This document shows, piece by piece, positions 55,713 through 64,000 of a DNA stretch of 64,000 bases (its first letter is position 1; each line of letters opens with the position of its first letter). The position numbers and the translations under genes are program-made. Below the pieces are notes generated by a model, which saw only the letters and a list, made by a program, of their open reading frames with translations, was not told the origin of the DNA and did no database searches. Source of the DNA: Propionivibrio dicarboxylicus (GTDB lineage: Bacteria > Pseudomonadota > Gammaproteobacteria > Burkholderiales > Rhodocyclaceae); the NCBI GenBank assembly GCA_945902805.1, contig CAMDMZ010000023.1:1-64000 (forward strand), in the 5' to 3' direction.

Positions 55713-56237
55713 CTACTTGCCGCCATCCCCCAGGGCTTTGATGACTTTGTCGGTGATATCAATGCGAGGATTGGCGTAAACCGCTTCCTGAAAAATGATG
55801 TCGTACTTATCAGCTTCAGCAATCTGCTTGATGGCTTTATTGACTCGATCAAGAATCGCCGCCATCTCTTCGTTCTGACGCTGACTTAAATCCTCGCGAA
55901 ACTCGCGCTGACGGCGCTGAAAATCGCGATTCAAGTCGGTGAATTCACGATCCTTGTTACGGCGCTCGGTCTCGGCCATGGTCAAGGCATTCTTTTCAAT
56001 GGCCTCCTGCAATGTCTGCAACTGCTTGGCCATCTTCTGCAAGTCCTGATCACGCTTCTCGTAGTCTTTCTCGATACGCTTTTTTGCTCGCGCCGCTTGC
56101 GGAGATTCGTTAATTATTTTCTGGCTATTGACGAAGCCTATTTTTGTCTCGGCATTTGCCATGCCGGGCGTCGATAGACCCGCACTAAACGCAAACGCGA
56201 AGGCACTAACAGTAACCAAACGCTTGATCGAACTCAT
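55713..56237 (-). CDS. skp: Periplasmic chaperone Skp/OmpH
   Basis: 174 residues. Signal peptide cleaved after M-A-N-A near residue 29. The rest is a long charged coiled coil typical of the jellyfish-like Skp trimer that carries outer-membrane proteins to BamA. Start overlaps the bamA stop. Confidence 0.9.
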   Translation of the reverse strand: MSSIKRLVTVSAFAFAFSAGLSTPGMANAETKIGFVNSQKIINESPQAARAKKRIEKDYEKRDQDLQKMAKQLQTLQEAIEKNALTMAETERRNKDREFTDLNRDFQRRQREFREDLSQRQNEEMAAILDRVNKAIKQIAEADKYDIIFQEAVYANPRIDITDKVIKALGDGGK

Positions 56238-58516
56238 CAGAAGGTCGTCCCAAGTTGAAATTGAAGGCGTTGAAGTTTATCGTCGGGCTTCTTGCTTATT
56301 GGACTGGCGAGTGAAAACTTGAGTGGCCCGACCGGCGACGCCCAGCTAAGCGCAACTCCGGTACTGTACCGAAGATCACCAAAAGCCAGCTTTGTCCCGT
56401 AGCCACCGATTCCGCCGGCATCGACGAAAGCACTCAGGCGTAGCGATTTGTCCCTGCCTGTTCCCGGCATGGGGACAAAAAACTCGGCATTGGCGACAAA
56501 TCGGGTATCTCCGCCAAGGGCATCCTTGGTCACTGGATCACGCGGTCCAAGAGAATTTGAATCGAAGCCGCGCACCGATCCGATTCCCCCTGCATACAAG
56601 TTCTTGAAGAAAGGCAGATCCTTGTTGCCATATGCCTTAGCCAGTGAATATTCGGCGTTCAGCATAAGCGAGTAATTTCGTCCAAACGGAAAGAAGCGTT
56701 GGTACTGATAGGTAGGTCGAATATAGGTGGCTGTGCTACCCGGCAATGTCAGTTCAACCACCGCACGCTGATAGGTGCCGCTCAACGGATAAAGGAAGCT
56801 GTCCCGTTCGTCATTCTGCCAACCAATACTACCCGTCAGACTACGAATCTGATTGCCGTTCGCCGCCACATAATCCTTGTAACGTTGCGGGCTCGTGTCC
56901 AGCAAATTCAACTTCGTCGAATCCGCTGCTAACCCGAGACTAATGGACTTATCTTCGCCGATCGGCACCCCGAAGCGTACGCCGCCACCCACTGAATCGC
57001 TGCCAAAAGCACCAACTAGGGTCGATGTAGTATCGGTGCGTCGGGTGTAGAGGTCAAAGCCGCGACTAACGCCATCAACCGTCCAATATGGATCGGTATG
57101 TGACAAGGAGTAGGTCTTGTTGATCTTGCTGGTACTGATCTGCAATGCGACATGTTTGCCGCTGCCAAACAGGTTCTGTTGCTGGACCGAGGTAGAGAAG
57201 ACAAACTTTTCCGAACTGGAAAAACCGGCTCCGATCATCAGGTTCCCGGTCGGTTTCTCTTTGACCTTGACCTCAACGTCAACCTGATCGGTGGTTCCTG
57301 CGACGGCAGGCGTTTCAAGGGTCACATCTTCGAAGTAACCCAGCCGATCAACGCGCGTCCGCGACTTATTGATCTTGCCGCCGTCATACCAACTCGACTC
57401 CATTTGCCGCATCTCGCGCCGAATGACTTCATCGCGAGTCTTGGTGTTACCTGCGACATTGATCCGGCGAACGTAGACTCTTCTGCCCGGATCAACAAAC
57501 AAGGTAAAGGCCACCTCGCGTTTGGTCTTGTCAAACTCGGGCGCCGCGTTCACGTTGGCAAAAGCATAACCTTCGTTACCAAGCCGTTCACTGATCGCCT
57601 TGGTGGTTTCAGAAACTTTCTCCCGCGAGAATACGTCGCCCGGCTTGATCGCGACGAGCTTTTTCAATTCATCCTCGGGCAACAACAGATCTCCGGCAAG
57701 CTTGACCGAGGAAATTGAGTACTTTTCTCCCTCAGCGACATTTACTGTGATGTAAATACTTTCCTTGTCAGGAGAAATTGCAACCTGCGTCGATTCAACA
57801 TTGAATTCAATATAGCCACGGTCAAGATAATGCGATCGCAAAGTCTCGAGATCGCCCGTCAGTTTCTGTTTCGAATACTGATCGTTCTTGGTGTACCAGG
57901 TCCACCATCCGGGTGTGCGCAATACCAATAGTTCCAGCAGGTCTTCTTCTTTAAAGGCACTGGCTCCGACGATATTGATTTGTTTGATTTTGGCAATTTC
58001 GCCTTCATTGACGGCAAAATTGATACCGACTCGATTGCGTTCGAGCGGTGTCACCGTGGTGGTGACTTCAACTGCGTAATGACCTTGACTCAAATATTGG
58101 CGCTTGAGCTCCTGCTCTGCCCGCTCGACCATGGCCCGATCAAAAATACGCGACTCGGCCAAGCCAACCTCACGCAGTCCCTTGGTCAAGTCCTCAGCCT
58201 TGAATGCCTTGAGTCCGGTGAACTTAAGTGACGCGATTGCAGGACGCTCCTCAAGCACCACGACCAAAACCTGCCCGTCGACCTCAAGTCGGACATCTTT
58301 GAAAAATCCTGTCGCAAACAAGGCCTTGATCGCCTGTGCCGCCTTATCGTCGGTCATGGTGTCACCGACTTTGACCGGAAGGTAAGAAAACACCGTTCCG
58401 GCTTCAGTGCGTTGAATGCCCTCGACGCGAATATCGCGAATCTGGAATGGATCCATTGCCCACCCTGCCTGAGCAATGAGCGAAGCAATGAGACCGGCAA
58501 GCAGCTTTTTCTTCAT
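56237..58516 (-). CDS. bamA: Outer-membrane protein assembly factor BamA
   Basis: 759 residues. Signal peptide to about residue 20, five POTRA domains (about 22-425) and a C-terminal 16-strand barrel ending F-Q-L-G-T-T-F, with the V-R-G-F lid-lock motif near 655. Inserts beta-barrel proteins in the outer membrane. Found between rseP and skp as in most proteobacteria. Confidence 0.97.
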   Translation of the reverse strand: MKKKLLAGLIASLIAQAGWAMDPFQIRDIRVEGIQRTEAGTVFSYLPVKVGDTMTDDKAAQAIKALFATGFFKDVRLEVDGQVLVVVLEERPAIASLKFTGLKAFKAEDLTKGLREVGLAESRIFDRAMVERAEQELKRQYLSQGHYAVEVTTTVTPLERNRVGINFAVNEGEIAKIKQINIVGASAFKEEDLLELLVLRTPGWWTWYTKNDQYSKQKLTGDLETLRSHYLDRGYIEFNVESTQVAISPDKESIYITVNVAEGEKYSISSVKLAGDLLLPEDELKKLVAIKPGDVFSREKVSETTKAISERLGNEGYAFANVNAAPEFDKTKREVAFTLFVDPGRRVYVRRINVAGNTKTRDEVIRREMRQMESSWYDGGKINKSRTRVDRLGYFEDVTLETPAVAGTTDQVDVEVKVKEKPTGNLMIGAGFSSSEKFVFSTSVQQQNLFGSGKHVALQISTSKINKTYSLSHTDPYWTVDGVSRGFDLYTRRTDTTSTLVGAFGSDSVGGGVRFGVPIGEDKSISLGLAADSTKLNLLDTSPQRYKDYVAANGNQIRSLTGSIGWQNDERDSFLYPLSGTYQRAVVELTLPGSTATYIRPTYQYQRFFPFGRNYSLMLNAEYSLAKAYGNKDLPFFKNLYAGGIGSVRGFDSNSLGPRDPVTKDALGGDTRFVANAEFFVPMPGTGRDKSLRLSAFVDAGGIGGYGTKLAFGDLRYSTGVALSWASPVGPLKFSLASPISKKPDDKLQRLQFQLGTTF

Positions 58517-58520
58517 GGAT

Positions 58521-59888
58521 TTAGCCGGAAATCAGGCGCTGGATATCGTTATAAAAAGCAAACGTCATCAATAAGGCAAGGAGAAAGAAACCGACCTGTT
58601 GGCCGTATTCCATGACCCGCTCTGGGAGAGGTCCTCCTTTGATGACTTCGACGAGATAATACATCAAATGCCCCCCATCCAGAACCGGGATGGGCAGCAG
58701 GTTAAGCACCCCAAGACTAATGCTGACGAGTGCCAGAAAGCGTAGGTAATGAGTGGGGCCAAGTTTCGCCGATTGGCCAGCGTAATCGGCAATGGTGACC
58801 GGGCCGGACAAGTTTTTCCAGGACAGTTCGCCGACCAGCATACGTCCCATCATGCGCAAACTGAATAGCGAAGTTTCCCAAGTTTGACGAACTGCCTTGG
58901 CCGCAGCGTCCAGCGGTCCATAACGCACCGTAAAAAAACGATCGTGTTGAACTTCGGCCGTCTCCTGTGCCCGAATGCCGAGTCGCCCGATACGCTGGCC
59001 ACTCTCTTCGACCACTGCCGGGGTGACTTTTAGGAAAAGCGTCGCGCCATCGCGCTGCAGGTCAATCCGCAACTCGGTTCCAGGTGACAACCGAGCTTTT
59101 GTTGCAACCTGATGCCAATCGGACACAGATTCACCGTCTATCGCAGTCACGCGATCGCCACTGCGCAAACCACCTGCTTCTGCCATTGATCCCGGCGAGA
59201 CTTCACCAATCACCGGCGGCAATTTGGGCCGGTAAAGCAACAACCCCAAGGGGCGCAAGGGATCTTGTTCCAACTCGTGCAAATTGAGGCCGGAACTAGC
59301 GATTTGATAGCGACGGGTAGACACAGTCTCACTACCAACCTCAAGTTCTATCAGCTCCCGATCAAGGGCGTGATGCATCACTTCCCAGCGTAATTCCTGC
59401 CATGTCTGAATGGCGACGCCATTTACCGCCCGTACCACATCGCCTTCGACCACACCGGCGGCAGCGGCCACCGTTGCTGGCGGCGCAGTTGCAAGGCGCG
59501 GACGCAGTTCTTCGACACCATGAATATATAGTGCCCAGTAGAGAAGCACCGCAAGAAGAAGGTTGGCGATCGGTCCCGCAGCAACGATGAAGGCGCGCCG
59601 CCCAACACTTTTCTGGTTGAATGCCCGCTCGCGCTCAGTATCGGCAACGGGCGCCTCGCGTTCATCAAGCATCTTGACGTAGCCACCAAGGGGAAATACA
59701 GCAACCGCCCACTCGGTCTGATCGACGCCATAGCGGCGTGACCAGAGCACTTTGCCGAAGCCAACCGAAAATCGCAGCACTTTGACGTCGCAAACCCGCG
59801 CAGCCAGATAATGGCCCAATTCGTGGAACACGACCAGAATGCCAAGCGCCAGCAGGAAGGCACCGAGATACCAGATAAAACCAGGCAT
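58521..59888 (-). CDS. rseP: Site-2 protease RseP
   Basis: 455 residues from the ATG at 59888; a TTG two codons upstream overlaps the dxr stop and cannot be excluded. Zinc motif H-E-L-G-H in the first membrane helix, two periplasmic PDZ domains, and the second active-site motif N-L-L-P-I-P-V-L-D-G-G-H near the C-terminus. Cleaves membrane anti-sigma factor in the envelope stress response and clears signal peptides. Confidence 0.95.
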   Translation of the reverse strand: MPGFIWYLGAFLLALGILVVFHELGHYLAARVCDVKVLRFSVGFGKVLWSRRYGVDQTEWAVAVFPLGGYVKMLDEREAPVADTERERAFNQKSVGRRAFIVAAGPIANLLLAVLLYWALYIHGVEELRPRLATAPPATVAAAAGVVEGDVVRAVNGVAIQTWQELRWEVMHHALDRELIELEVGSETVSTRRYQIASSGLNLHELEQDPLRPLGLLLYRPKLPPVIGEVSPGSMAEAGGLRSGDRVTAIDGESVSDWHQVATKARLSPGTELRIDLQRDGATLFLKVTPAVVEESGQRIGRLGIRAQETAEVQHDRFFTVRYGPLDAAAKAVRQTWETSLFSLRMMGRMLVGELSWKNLSGPVTIADYAGQSAKLGPTHYLRFLALVSISLGVLNLLPIPVLDGGHLMYYLVEVIKGGPLPERVMEYGQQVGFFLLALLMTFAFYNDIQRLISG

Positions 59889-59890
59889 AT

Positions 59891-61060
59891 TCAAATCTGA
59901 AATGCCGTCAGTGCCGCTAATGCGGCCGATCGTCCCGCTCGATCTGCCGCCATCACCGCCGCAATATCAGGCAAGGGCTCAGCAGCAACACTATCCAGCG
60001 CAGAGGCGATTACGTCGGCGATTCGAGTGAACCCCAGTTTCCGCTGAAGAAACGCATCGACAGCGACTTCATTTGCGGCATTCAAGACCGCCGGCGCATT
60101 GCCACCTTGCTGCAATGCCTGATATGCCAGCGAGAGACAAGGGAATCGACTCAGCTCAGGCGGTTCGAAGTCGAGCTGTCCGATGGTACAAAGATCCAGC
60201 GAAGCGACACCGGAATCAATTCGCTCTGGCCAAGCCAGAGCGTGAGCAATCGGTGTTCGCATATCCGGATTGCCAAGTTGCGCCAATACCGACCCATCCT
60301 CGTAATCCACCATGGAATGGATCACGCTTTGCGGATGAATCACAACCTCGATCTTGTCAGCGGGCACATCAAACAGCCAATGCGCTTCGATAACCTCCAG
60401 CCCCTTATTCATCATGGTGGCGGAATCGACGGAAATCTTCTGTCCCATTGACCAATTCGGGTGCGCGACGGCTTGTTCAGGGGTCACATCGCGCAGCGAT
60501 TCCGGTGTGCGCGTGCGAAACGGCCCACCAGAGGCCGTCAGCAGGATCCGGCGTATCCCACGCCGTACTGGCGTACCACGATAATCATGCGGGAGCGACT
60601 GAAAGACAGCATTGTGTTCGCTGTCAATGGGCAGCAGTAGTGCGCCGGAAGATTTGACTTGCGCCATGAACACCGGCCCCGCCATGACCAGTGCTTCCTT
60701 GTTGGCGAGCAGAATGCGTTTGCCTGCCTTGGCCGCCGCCAAGGTAGGAGCCAACCCCGCCGCACCGACAATTGCCGCCATCACAGCATCCACCTCGGAC
60801 AAGGCGGCGACCTGCTCAAGCGCTTGCGGGCCGTGCAAAACCTCCGTACGGGAGCCGACCAGTGACTGCAATGCGAACGCGTCTTCTGCGCTCCCGACCA
60901 CGGCATAGCGCGGCGCAAAACGTCGACATTGATCTGCCAGAATATCAACGCGGCGATGTCCGGTTAGCGCGACAACCTGAAATCGATCGGGATGCCTTGC
61001 AACCACGTCCAGCGTGCTAACACCAATTGAACCGGTGGCACCAAGAACAGTCAGTTTCAT
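59891..61060 (-). CDS. dxr: 1-deoxy-D-xylulose 5-phosphate reductoisomerase
   Basis: 389 residues. NADPH enzyme of the non-mevalonate isoprenoid pathway. L-G-A-T-G-S-I-G at the start binds [15 protein letters not shown] supplies metal ligands, and [11 protein letters not shown] is conserved. Its product line feeds UppS, encoded two genes away. Confidence 0.97.
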   Translation of the reverse strand: MKLTVLGATGSIGVSTLDVVARHPDRFQVVALTGHRRVDILADQCRRFAPRYAVVGSAEDAFALQSLVGSRTEVLHGPQALEQVAALSEVDAVMAAIVGAAGLAPTLAAAKAGKRILLANKEALVMAGPVFMAQVKSSGALLLPIDSEHNAVFQSLPHDYRGTPVRRGIRRILLTASGGPFRTRTPESLRDVTPEQAVAHPNWSMGQKISVDSATMMNKGLEVIEAHWLFDVPADKIEVVIHPQSVIHSMVDYEDGSVLAQLGNPDMRTPIAHALAWPERIDSGVASLDLCTIGQLDFEPPELSRFPCLSLAYQALQQGGNAPAVLNAANEVAVDAFLQRKLGFTRIADVIASALDSVAAEPLPDIAAVMAADRAGRSAALAALTAFQI

Positions 61061-61860
61061 CGCTGCCCCAGGATCACCAGCGCGGCGACAAACGGCAGGG
61101 TCGAGGTCAAACTGTCGATTCGGTCGAGAATGCCACCATGACCGGGCAAAAGTTGACTGCTATCTTTGATCTGCGCGTGACGTTTGAGCAAGGACTCAAA
61201 GAGATCACCGACGACGCTAAGTGCCGTGAGTAGTATGAGTAAGCCGGCAAGTCCGATCGGAGACAAATGTACGAATCCGCCGAGCGGTGTCAGTGACACT
61301 ACCAGCGAGCCGTAAACAATCACGCCAATGACGGCGCCGAGAACACCCTCCCAGGTCTTACCCGGGCTGATTTGAGGAGCCAGCTTGCGACGACCAAAGG
61401 CACGGCCACTGAAATAGGCGGCGACATCCGCCACCCAGACCACTGCCATCGCCGCGAGCAGCAACCAAGAACTAACTGCCTGCAAAGACACCATCGCCGC
61501 CCAGGTTGGCAATATCACCAGCAAGCCGACAAAATAACCAACAAAATCATTCCCGGCCAGAGTCCAACGCTGGTATAGCCACATCGGCATAATCAGCAGC
61601 CAGAGTACCAATGATGCAATAAACAGGAGGGGAAAGACATTCTCGGCGATTAAGTACATCTGCCAGCAAAACAATAATGTCAGCAGGGCGAATAGCCACC
61701 GCGCAGGTGGCTCCTGGCGCATCAGGCCACCCCATTCCCACGCCGCAAGCGCAGCAATTAATGAGAAGGCAATCACGACCACGATAGGCGGTGCGGCAAA
61801 GAGAATCGCCGCCAGCATGGCAACAAGAATCAGCGCGGTGATGACCCGCGCCTTAAGCAT
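61057..61860 (-). CDS. cdsA: Phosphatidate cytidylyltransferase
   Basis: 267 residues with about eight membrane helices. The signature S-L-L-K-R...K-D-S...[13 protein letters not shown] is complete near the C-terminus. Makes CDP-diacylglycerol, the substrate of PgsA encoded elsewhere in the window. Start overlaps the uppS end by 8 bases. Confidence 0.95.
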   Translation of the reverse strand: MLKARVITALILVAMLAAILFAAPPIVVVIAFSLIAALAAWEWGGLMRQEPPARWLFALLTLLFCWQMYLIAENVFPLLFIASLVLWLLIMPMWLYQRWTLAGNDFVGYFVGLLVILPTWAAMVSLQAVSSWLLLAAMAVVWVADVAAYFSGRAFGRRKLAPQISPGKTWEGVLGAVIGVIVYGSLVVSLTPLGGFVHLSPIGLAGLLILLTALSVVGDLFESLLKRHAQIKDSSQLLPGHGGILDRIDSLTSTLPFVAALVILGQR

Positions 61861-62656
61861 TGCCGCTGGTGCTGACGGAATTTGAAAAAATCGGTGCTGG
61901 CGGGACGGCGGTCAATTGATCGCTGGTGCGCCCAAAACGCCGTTCCCGTTCCCGATACGAGGCGATAGCGGCATCCAGCGCGGCCGCGTCAAAATCTGGC
62001 CACAGGATATCGGTGAAGTACAGTTCGGAATACGCCAGTTGCCAGAGTAGAAAATTACTGATCCGTTGCTCGCCGCCGGTGCGAACGAACAAATCGGGCT
62101 CCGGAGCATGAGCCATAGCAAGATGGGGCGCCAGATCGGCCTCGCCAAAATGTCCGACCCGCTCAGGATGCGCGAGAGCCAGCTGATTCATCGCCTGCAA
62201 GACATCCCAGCGACCACCATAATTGGCGCAGATGGTCAGGGTCAACTTGGTATTGCCACTGGTCAAAGCTTCCCCTTCACGGATCAATGCCAACAAGCGC
62301 GGTTCGAACGCGGAAAGATCACCGACCACCTTCAGTCGCACACCATTTGCATGCAACTTGCCGATCTCGCCTTGCAAGGCCGTCACGAAAAGCCCCATCA
62401 GGAACGACACCTCCTCAACTGGACGGCGCCAATTCTCGGAGCTAAAAGCGAACAAGGTAAGAAAATCAATCTTTCGCGAGATGCACGCCTTGACCATGGC
62501 GCGCACGGTTTCCAAACCGCGTTTGTGCCCGGCAACTCGAGGCAGGAAACGCTTTTTGGCCCACCGACCATTGCCATCCATGATCATGGCCAAGTGACGC
62601 GGCACATCTCCGACCTCAGGAATCGCCTGGGTGGAACTGGTAGGACGACGGGACAT
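61853..62656 (-). CDS. uppS: Undecaprenyl diphosphate synthase
   Basis: 267 residues from the ATG at 62656, which follows CAGGAG; a longer open frame to 62701 is unlikely. Cis-prenyltransferase making the carrier lipid for peptidoglycan and [14 protein letters not shown] is the catalytic start and [15 protein letters not shown] is conserved. The C-terminal tail after about 245 is variable and is formed in part by a repeat copy (residues 249-257). Confidence 0.95.
   Translation of the reverse strand: MSRRPTSSTQAIPEVGDVPRHLAMIMDGNGRWAKKRFLPRVAGHKRGLETVRAMVKACISRKIDFLTLFAFSSENWRRPVEEVSFLMGLFVTALQGEIGKLHANGVRLKVVGDLSAFEPRLLALIREGEALTSGNTKLTLTICANYGGRWDVLQAMNQLALAHPERVGHFGEADLAPHLAMAHAPEPDLFVRTGGEQRISNFLLWQLAYSELYFTDILWPDFDAAALDAAIASYRERERRFGRTSDQLTAVPPAPIFSNSVSTSGNA
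61885..61910 (+). repeat. 26-bp dispersed word, copy 15
   Basis: One mismatch (A for the first G of the core), spacer CGG. In the variable C-terminal tail of uppS, antisense, read as A-V-P-P-A-P-I-F. Confidence 0.9.
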
Positions 62657-62697
62657 ACTCGTCTCCTGTGAGCGCTTCAACTGAATCTCCAACGACC

Positions 62698-63255
62698 TCA
62701 AACGGCCATCAGATCCTTTTCCTTCTCGATCAACATCTTGTCGACCTCAGCTACATAGCGATCGGTCAGGCGCTGGATATCATCCTGGGCGCGACGCTCG
62801 TCATCTTCAGAAACTTCCTTTTTCTTCAGCGCTTCCTTGAGATGTGCGATGGCGTCGCGGCGCAGATTGCGTACCGCAATCTTGGCATTTTCACCTTCGT
62901 GCTTGACGACCTTGATCAATTCCTTGCGCCGCTCTTCTGTCAATGCAGGCATCGGAACACGAATAATTTCGCCTTGAGACGCTGGGTTAAGGCCGAGATC
63001 AGCGTCGCGAATGGCTTTTTCGACCTTGCCCGCCATCGGCTTTTCCCACACCTGAACACCAATCGTGCGGGCATCGACCAAAGTCAGGTTGGCCACCTGG
63101 CTAATCGGTACCATGCTTCCGTAATACTCCACTTGAACATGATCAAGCAAGCCGGTGTGAGCGCGTCCGGTGCGGACCTTAGCCAAATCATGCTTCAGAG
63201 CATCAAGACTCTTGAGCATCTTGTGTTCGGCAGTTTTCTTCAGTTCGGGAATCAT
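62698..63255 (-). CDS. frr: Ribosome recycling factor
   Basis: 185 residues, the same as E. coli, from the ATG at 63255. GAGGAG stands six bases before it, which decides against a TTG two codons upstream. Splits post-termination ribosomes with EF-G. K-V-R-T-G-R-A and the long three-helix bundle are typical. Between pyrH and uppS. Confidence 0.97.
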   Translation of the reverse strand: MIPELKKTAEHKMLKSLDALKHDLAKVRTGRAHTGLLDHVQVEYYGSMVPISQVANLTLVDARTIGVQVWEKPMAGKVEKAIRDADLGLNPASQGEIIRVPMPALTEERRKELIKVVKHEGENAKIAVRNLRRDAIAHLKEALKKKEVSEDDERRAQDDIQRLTDRYVAEVDKMLIEKEKDLMAV

Positions 63256-63275
63256 GCCCAACTCCTCAACCTATC

Positions 63276-63992
63276 CTAAACATGAACCAGCGTGCCTTCA
63301 TCTTCACCCAGCACAATACGACGCAAGGCACCGGCTTTGAAGATAGAAAACACATTGATCGGAAGTTTCTGGTCACGACAAAGCGCAAAGGCCGTCGAGT
63401 CCAGCACCGCTAGATTGCGACTGATTGCTTCATCAAAACTGATACGCGAAAAACGTGTCGCGGTAGGATCCTTTTTCGGATCTGCCGTGTAAATACCATC
63501 GACTTTGGTTGCCTTTAGAACGATCTCAGCACCGATTTCGGAGCCGCGCAGAGCAGCGGCGGTATCAGTCGTAAAAAAGGGGTTTCCAGTGCCAGCAGCA
63601 AAGATCACCACCTTCCCCTCTTCGAGGTATCGAATCGCCTTACCGCGAATGTAAGGCTCAACCACCTGTTCGATGTTCAACGCGGACTGGACGCGGGCGG
63701 GAAGATCGACACGCCGCATCGCATCGGCCAGAGCCATGGCATTCATCACCGTTGCCAGCATGCCCATGTAATCGGCCGTGGCGCGATCCATACCCGTGGC
63801 GGTACCGGCGATGCCTCGGAAAATATTGCCACCGCCGATAACCACCCCGATTTCAACCCCGAGATCAGCTACTGCCTTGACTTCCGCCACAATTCTGCCA
63901 AGCATTACCGTGTTGATGCCATAAGCATCATCGCCCATCAAGGCTTCACCGGAAAGCTTTAGTAGGATGCGTTGAAATTTTGGTGCTGACAT
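63276..63992 (-). CDS. pyrH: UMP kinase
   Basis: 238 residues. Hexameric kinase converting UMP to [13 protein letters not shown] at the start, [10 protein letters not shown] and [11 protein letters not shown] are diagnostic. tsf and rpsB would be expected just outside the window. Confidence 0.97.
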   Translation of the reverse strand: MSAPKFQRILLKLSGEALMGDDAYGINTVMLGRIVAEVKAVADLGVEIGVVIGGGNIFRGIAGTATGMDRATADYMGMLATVMNAMALADAMRRVDLPARVQSALNIEQVVEPYIRGKAIRYLEEGKVVIFAAGTGNPFFTTDTAAALRGSEIGAEIVLKATKVDGIYTADPKKDPTATRFSRISFDEAISRNLAVLDSTAFALCRDQKLPINVFSIFKAGALRRIVLGEDEGTLVHV

Positions 63993-64000
63993 CGGGGTTT

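Noticed and set aside
7946-61910. The dispersed word as a CRISPR array, REP/BIME element or integron site
   Set aside because: Copies are single, kilobases apart, not palindromic, not regularly spaced and mostly inside conserved genes.
7946-61910. The word as a Chi or KOPS-like strand-biased chromosome motif
   Set aside because: Those are about 8 bp and strongly strand-biased; this one is 26 bp and split nine to six between strands. Replication direction is unknown, so this is a weak rejection.

Overview
This window looks like chromosomal DNA of a betaproteobacterium, most probably from the Rhodocyclales (Dechloromonas/Azonexus/Accumulibacter-like). Four things point there: the gene order ubiG-ompA-mtaD / gyrA-serC-serA-pheA-hisC-tyrA-aroA-rpsA-ihfB-lapAB-hldE-hldD-cysM; a fused AroA-cytidylate kinase; an EF-P with Arg32 beside its rhamnosyltransferase EarP; and a circularly permuted (two-piece) tmRNA gene. 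The placement is by gene content only, and the genus is a guess. Nearly all of the DNA is coding, and many neighbouring genes overlap by 4 bases (ATGA).

Layout. 1-5.2 kb is accessory: the tail of an ISAzo13-type transposase, then a four-gene cell-envelope operon (FecR-domain protein, OmpA-like lipoprotein, WD40-caspase protein, glycine-zipper lipoprotein). 5.2-8.6 kb (minus strand) holds uracil-DNA glycosylase, uvrC and pgsA, then tRNA-Gly and tRNA-Cys with their own consensus promoter. 8.6-15.2 kb holds earP-efp, a lytic transglycosylase-like gene, a methyltransferase, recQ and a nitronate monooxygenase. 15.2-31.6 kb is a long minus-strand block: gyrA, serine and aromatic amino-acid synthesis, rpsA, ihfB, the LPS-control genes lapA/lapB, heptose synthesis and cysM. 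31.8-37.5 kb (plus strand) holds mtaD, ompA, ubiG, permuted ssrA, moaA and moeA. 37.6-47.2 kb has a haem-binding PAS-GGDEF sensor, an FtsX-like permease, radA, alr, a LysR regulator and lplT. 47.2-64 kb (minus strand) has udg4-rimI-tsaB, the SPFH/NfeD pair, an rRNA/tRNA methyltransferase, and the classical envelope block pyrH-frr-uppS-cdsA-dxr-rseP-bamA-skp-lpxD-fabZ-lpxA-lpxB-rnhB.

The most unusual signal is not a gene. A 26-bp word (five A, then GTCGGTGCTGG, a 3-base variable spacer, then GACGGCG) occurs at least 15 times in 64 kb, on both strands. Thirteen copies lie inside ordinary housekeeping genes and are read in four different frames. Where I can recall the family sequence (GyrA, MtaD, TyrA, MoeA, family-5 UDG), the word replaces normal residues without adding length. 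It therefore looks fixed in place, as DNA uptake sequences are in Neisseria or Haemophilus, and not like an inserted mobile repeat. I know of no described uptake sequence of this form; this is the main candidate for something undescribed.
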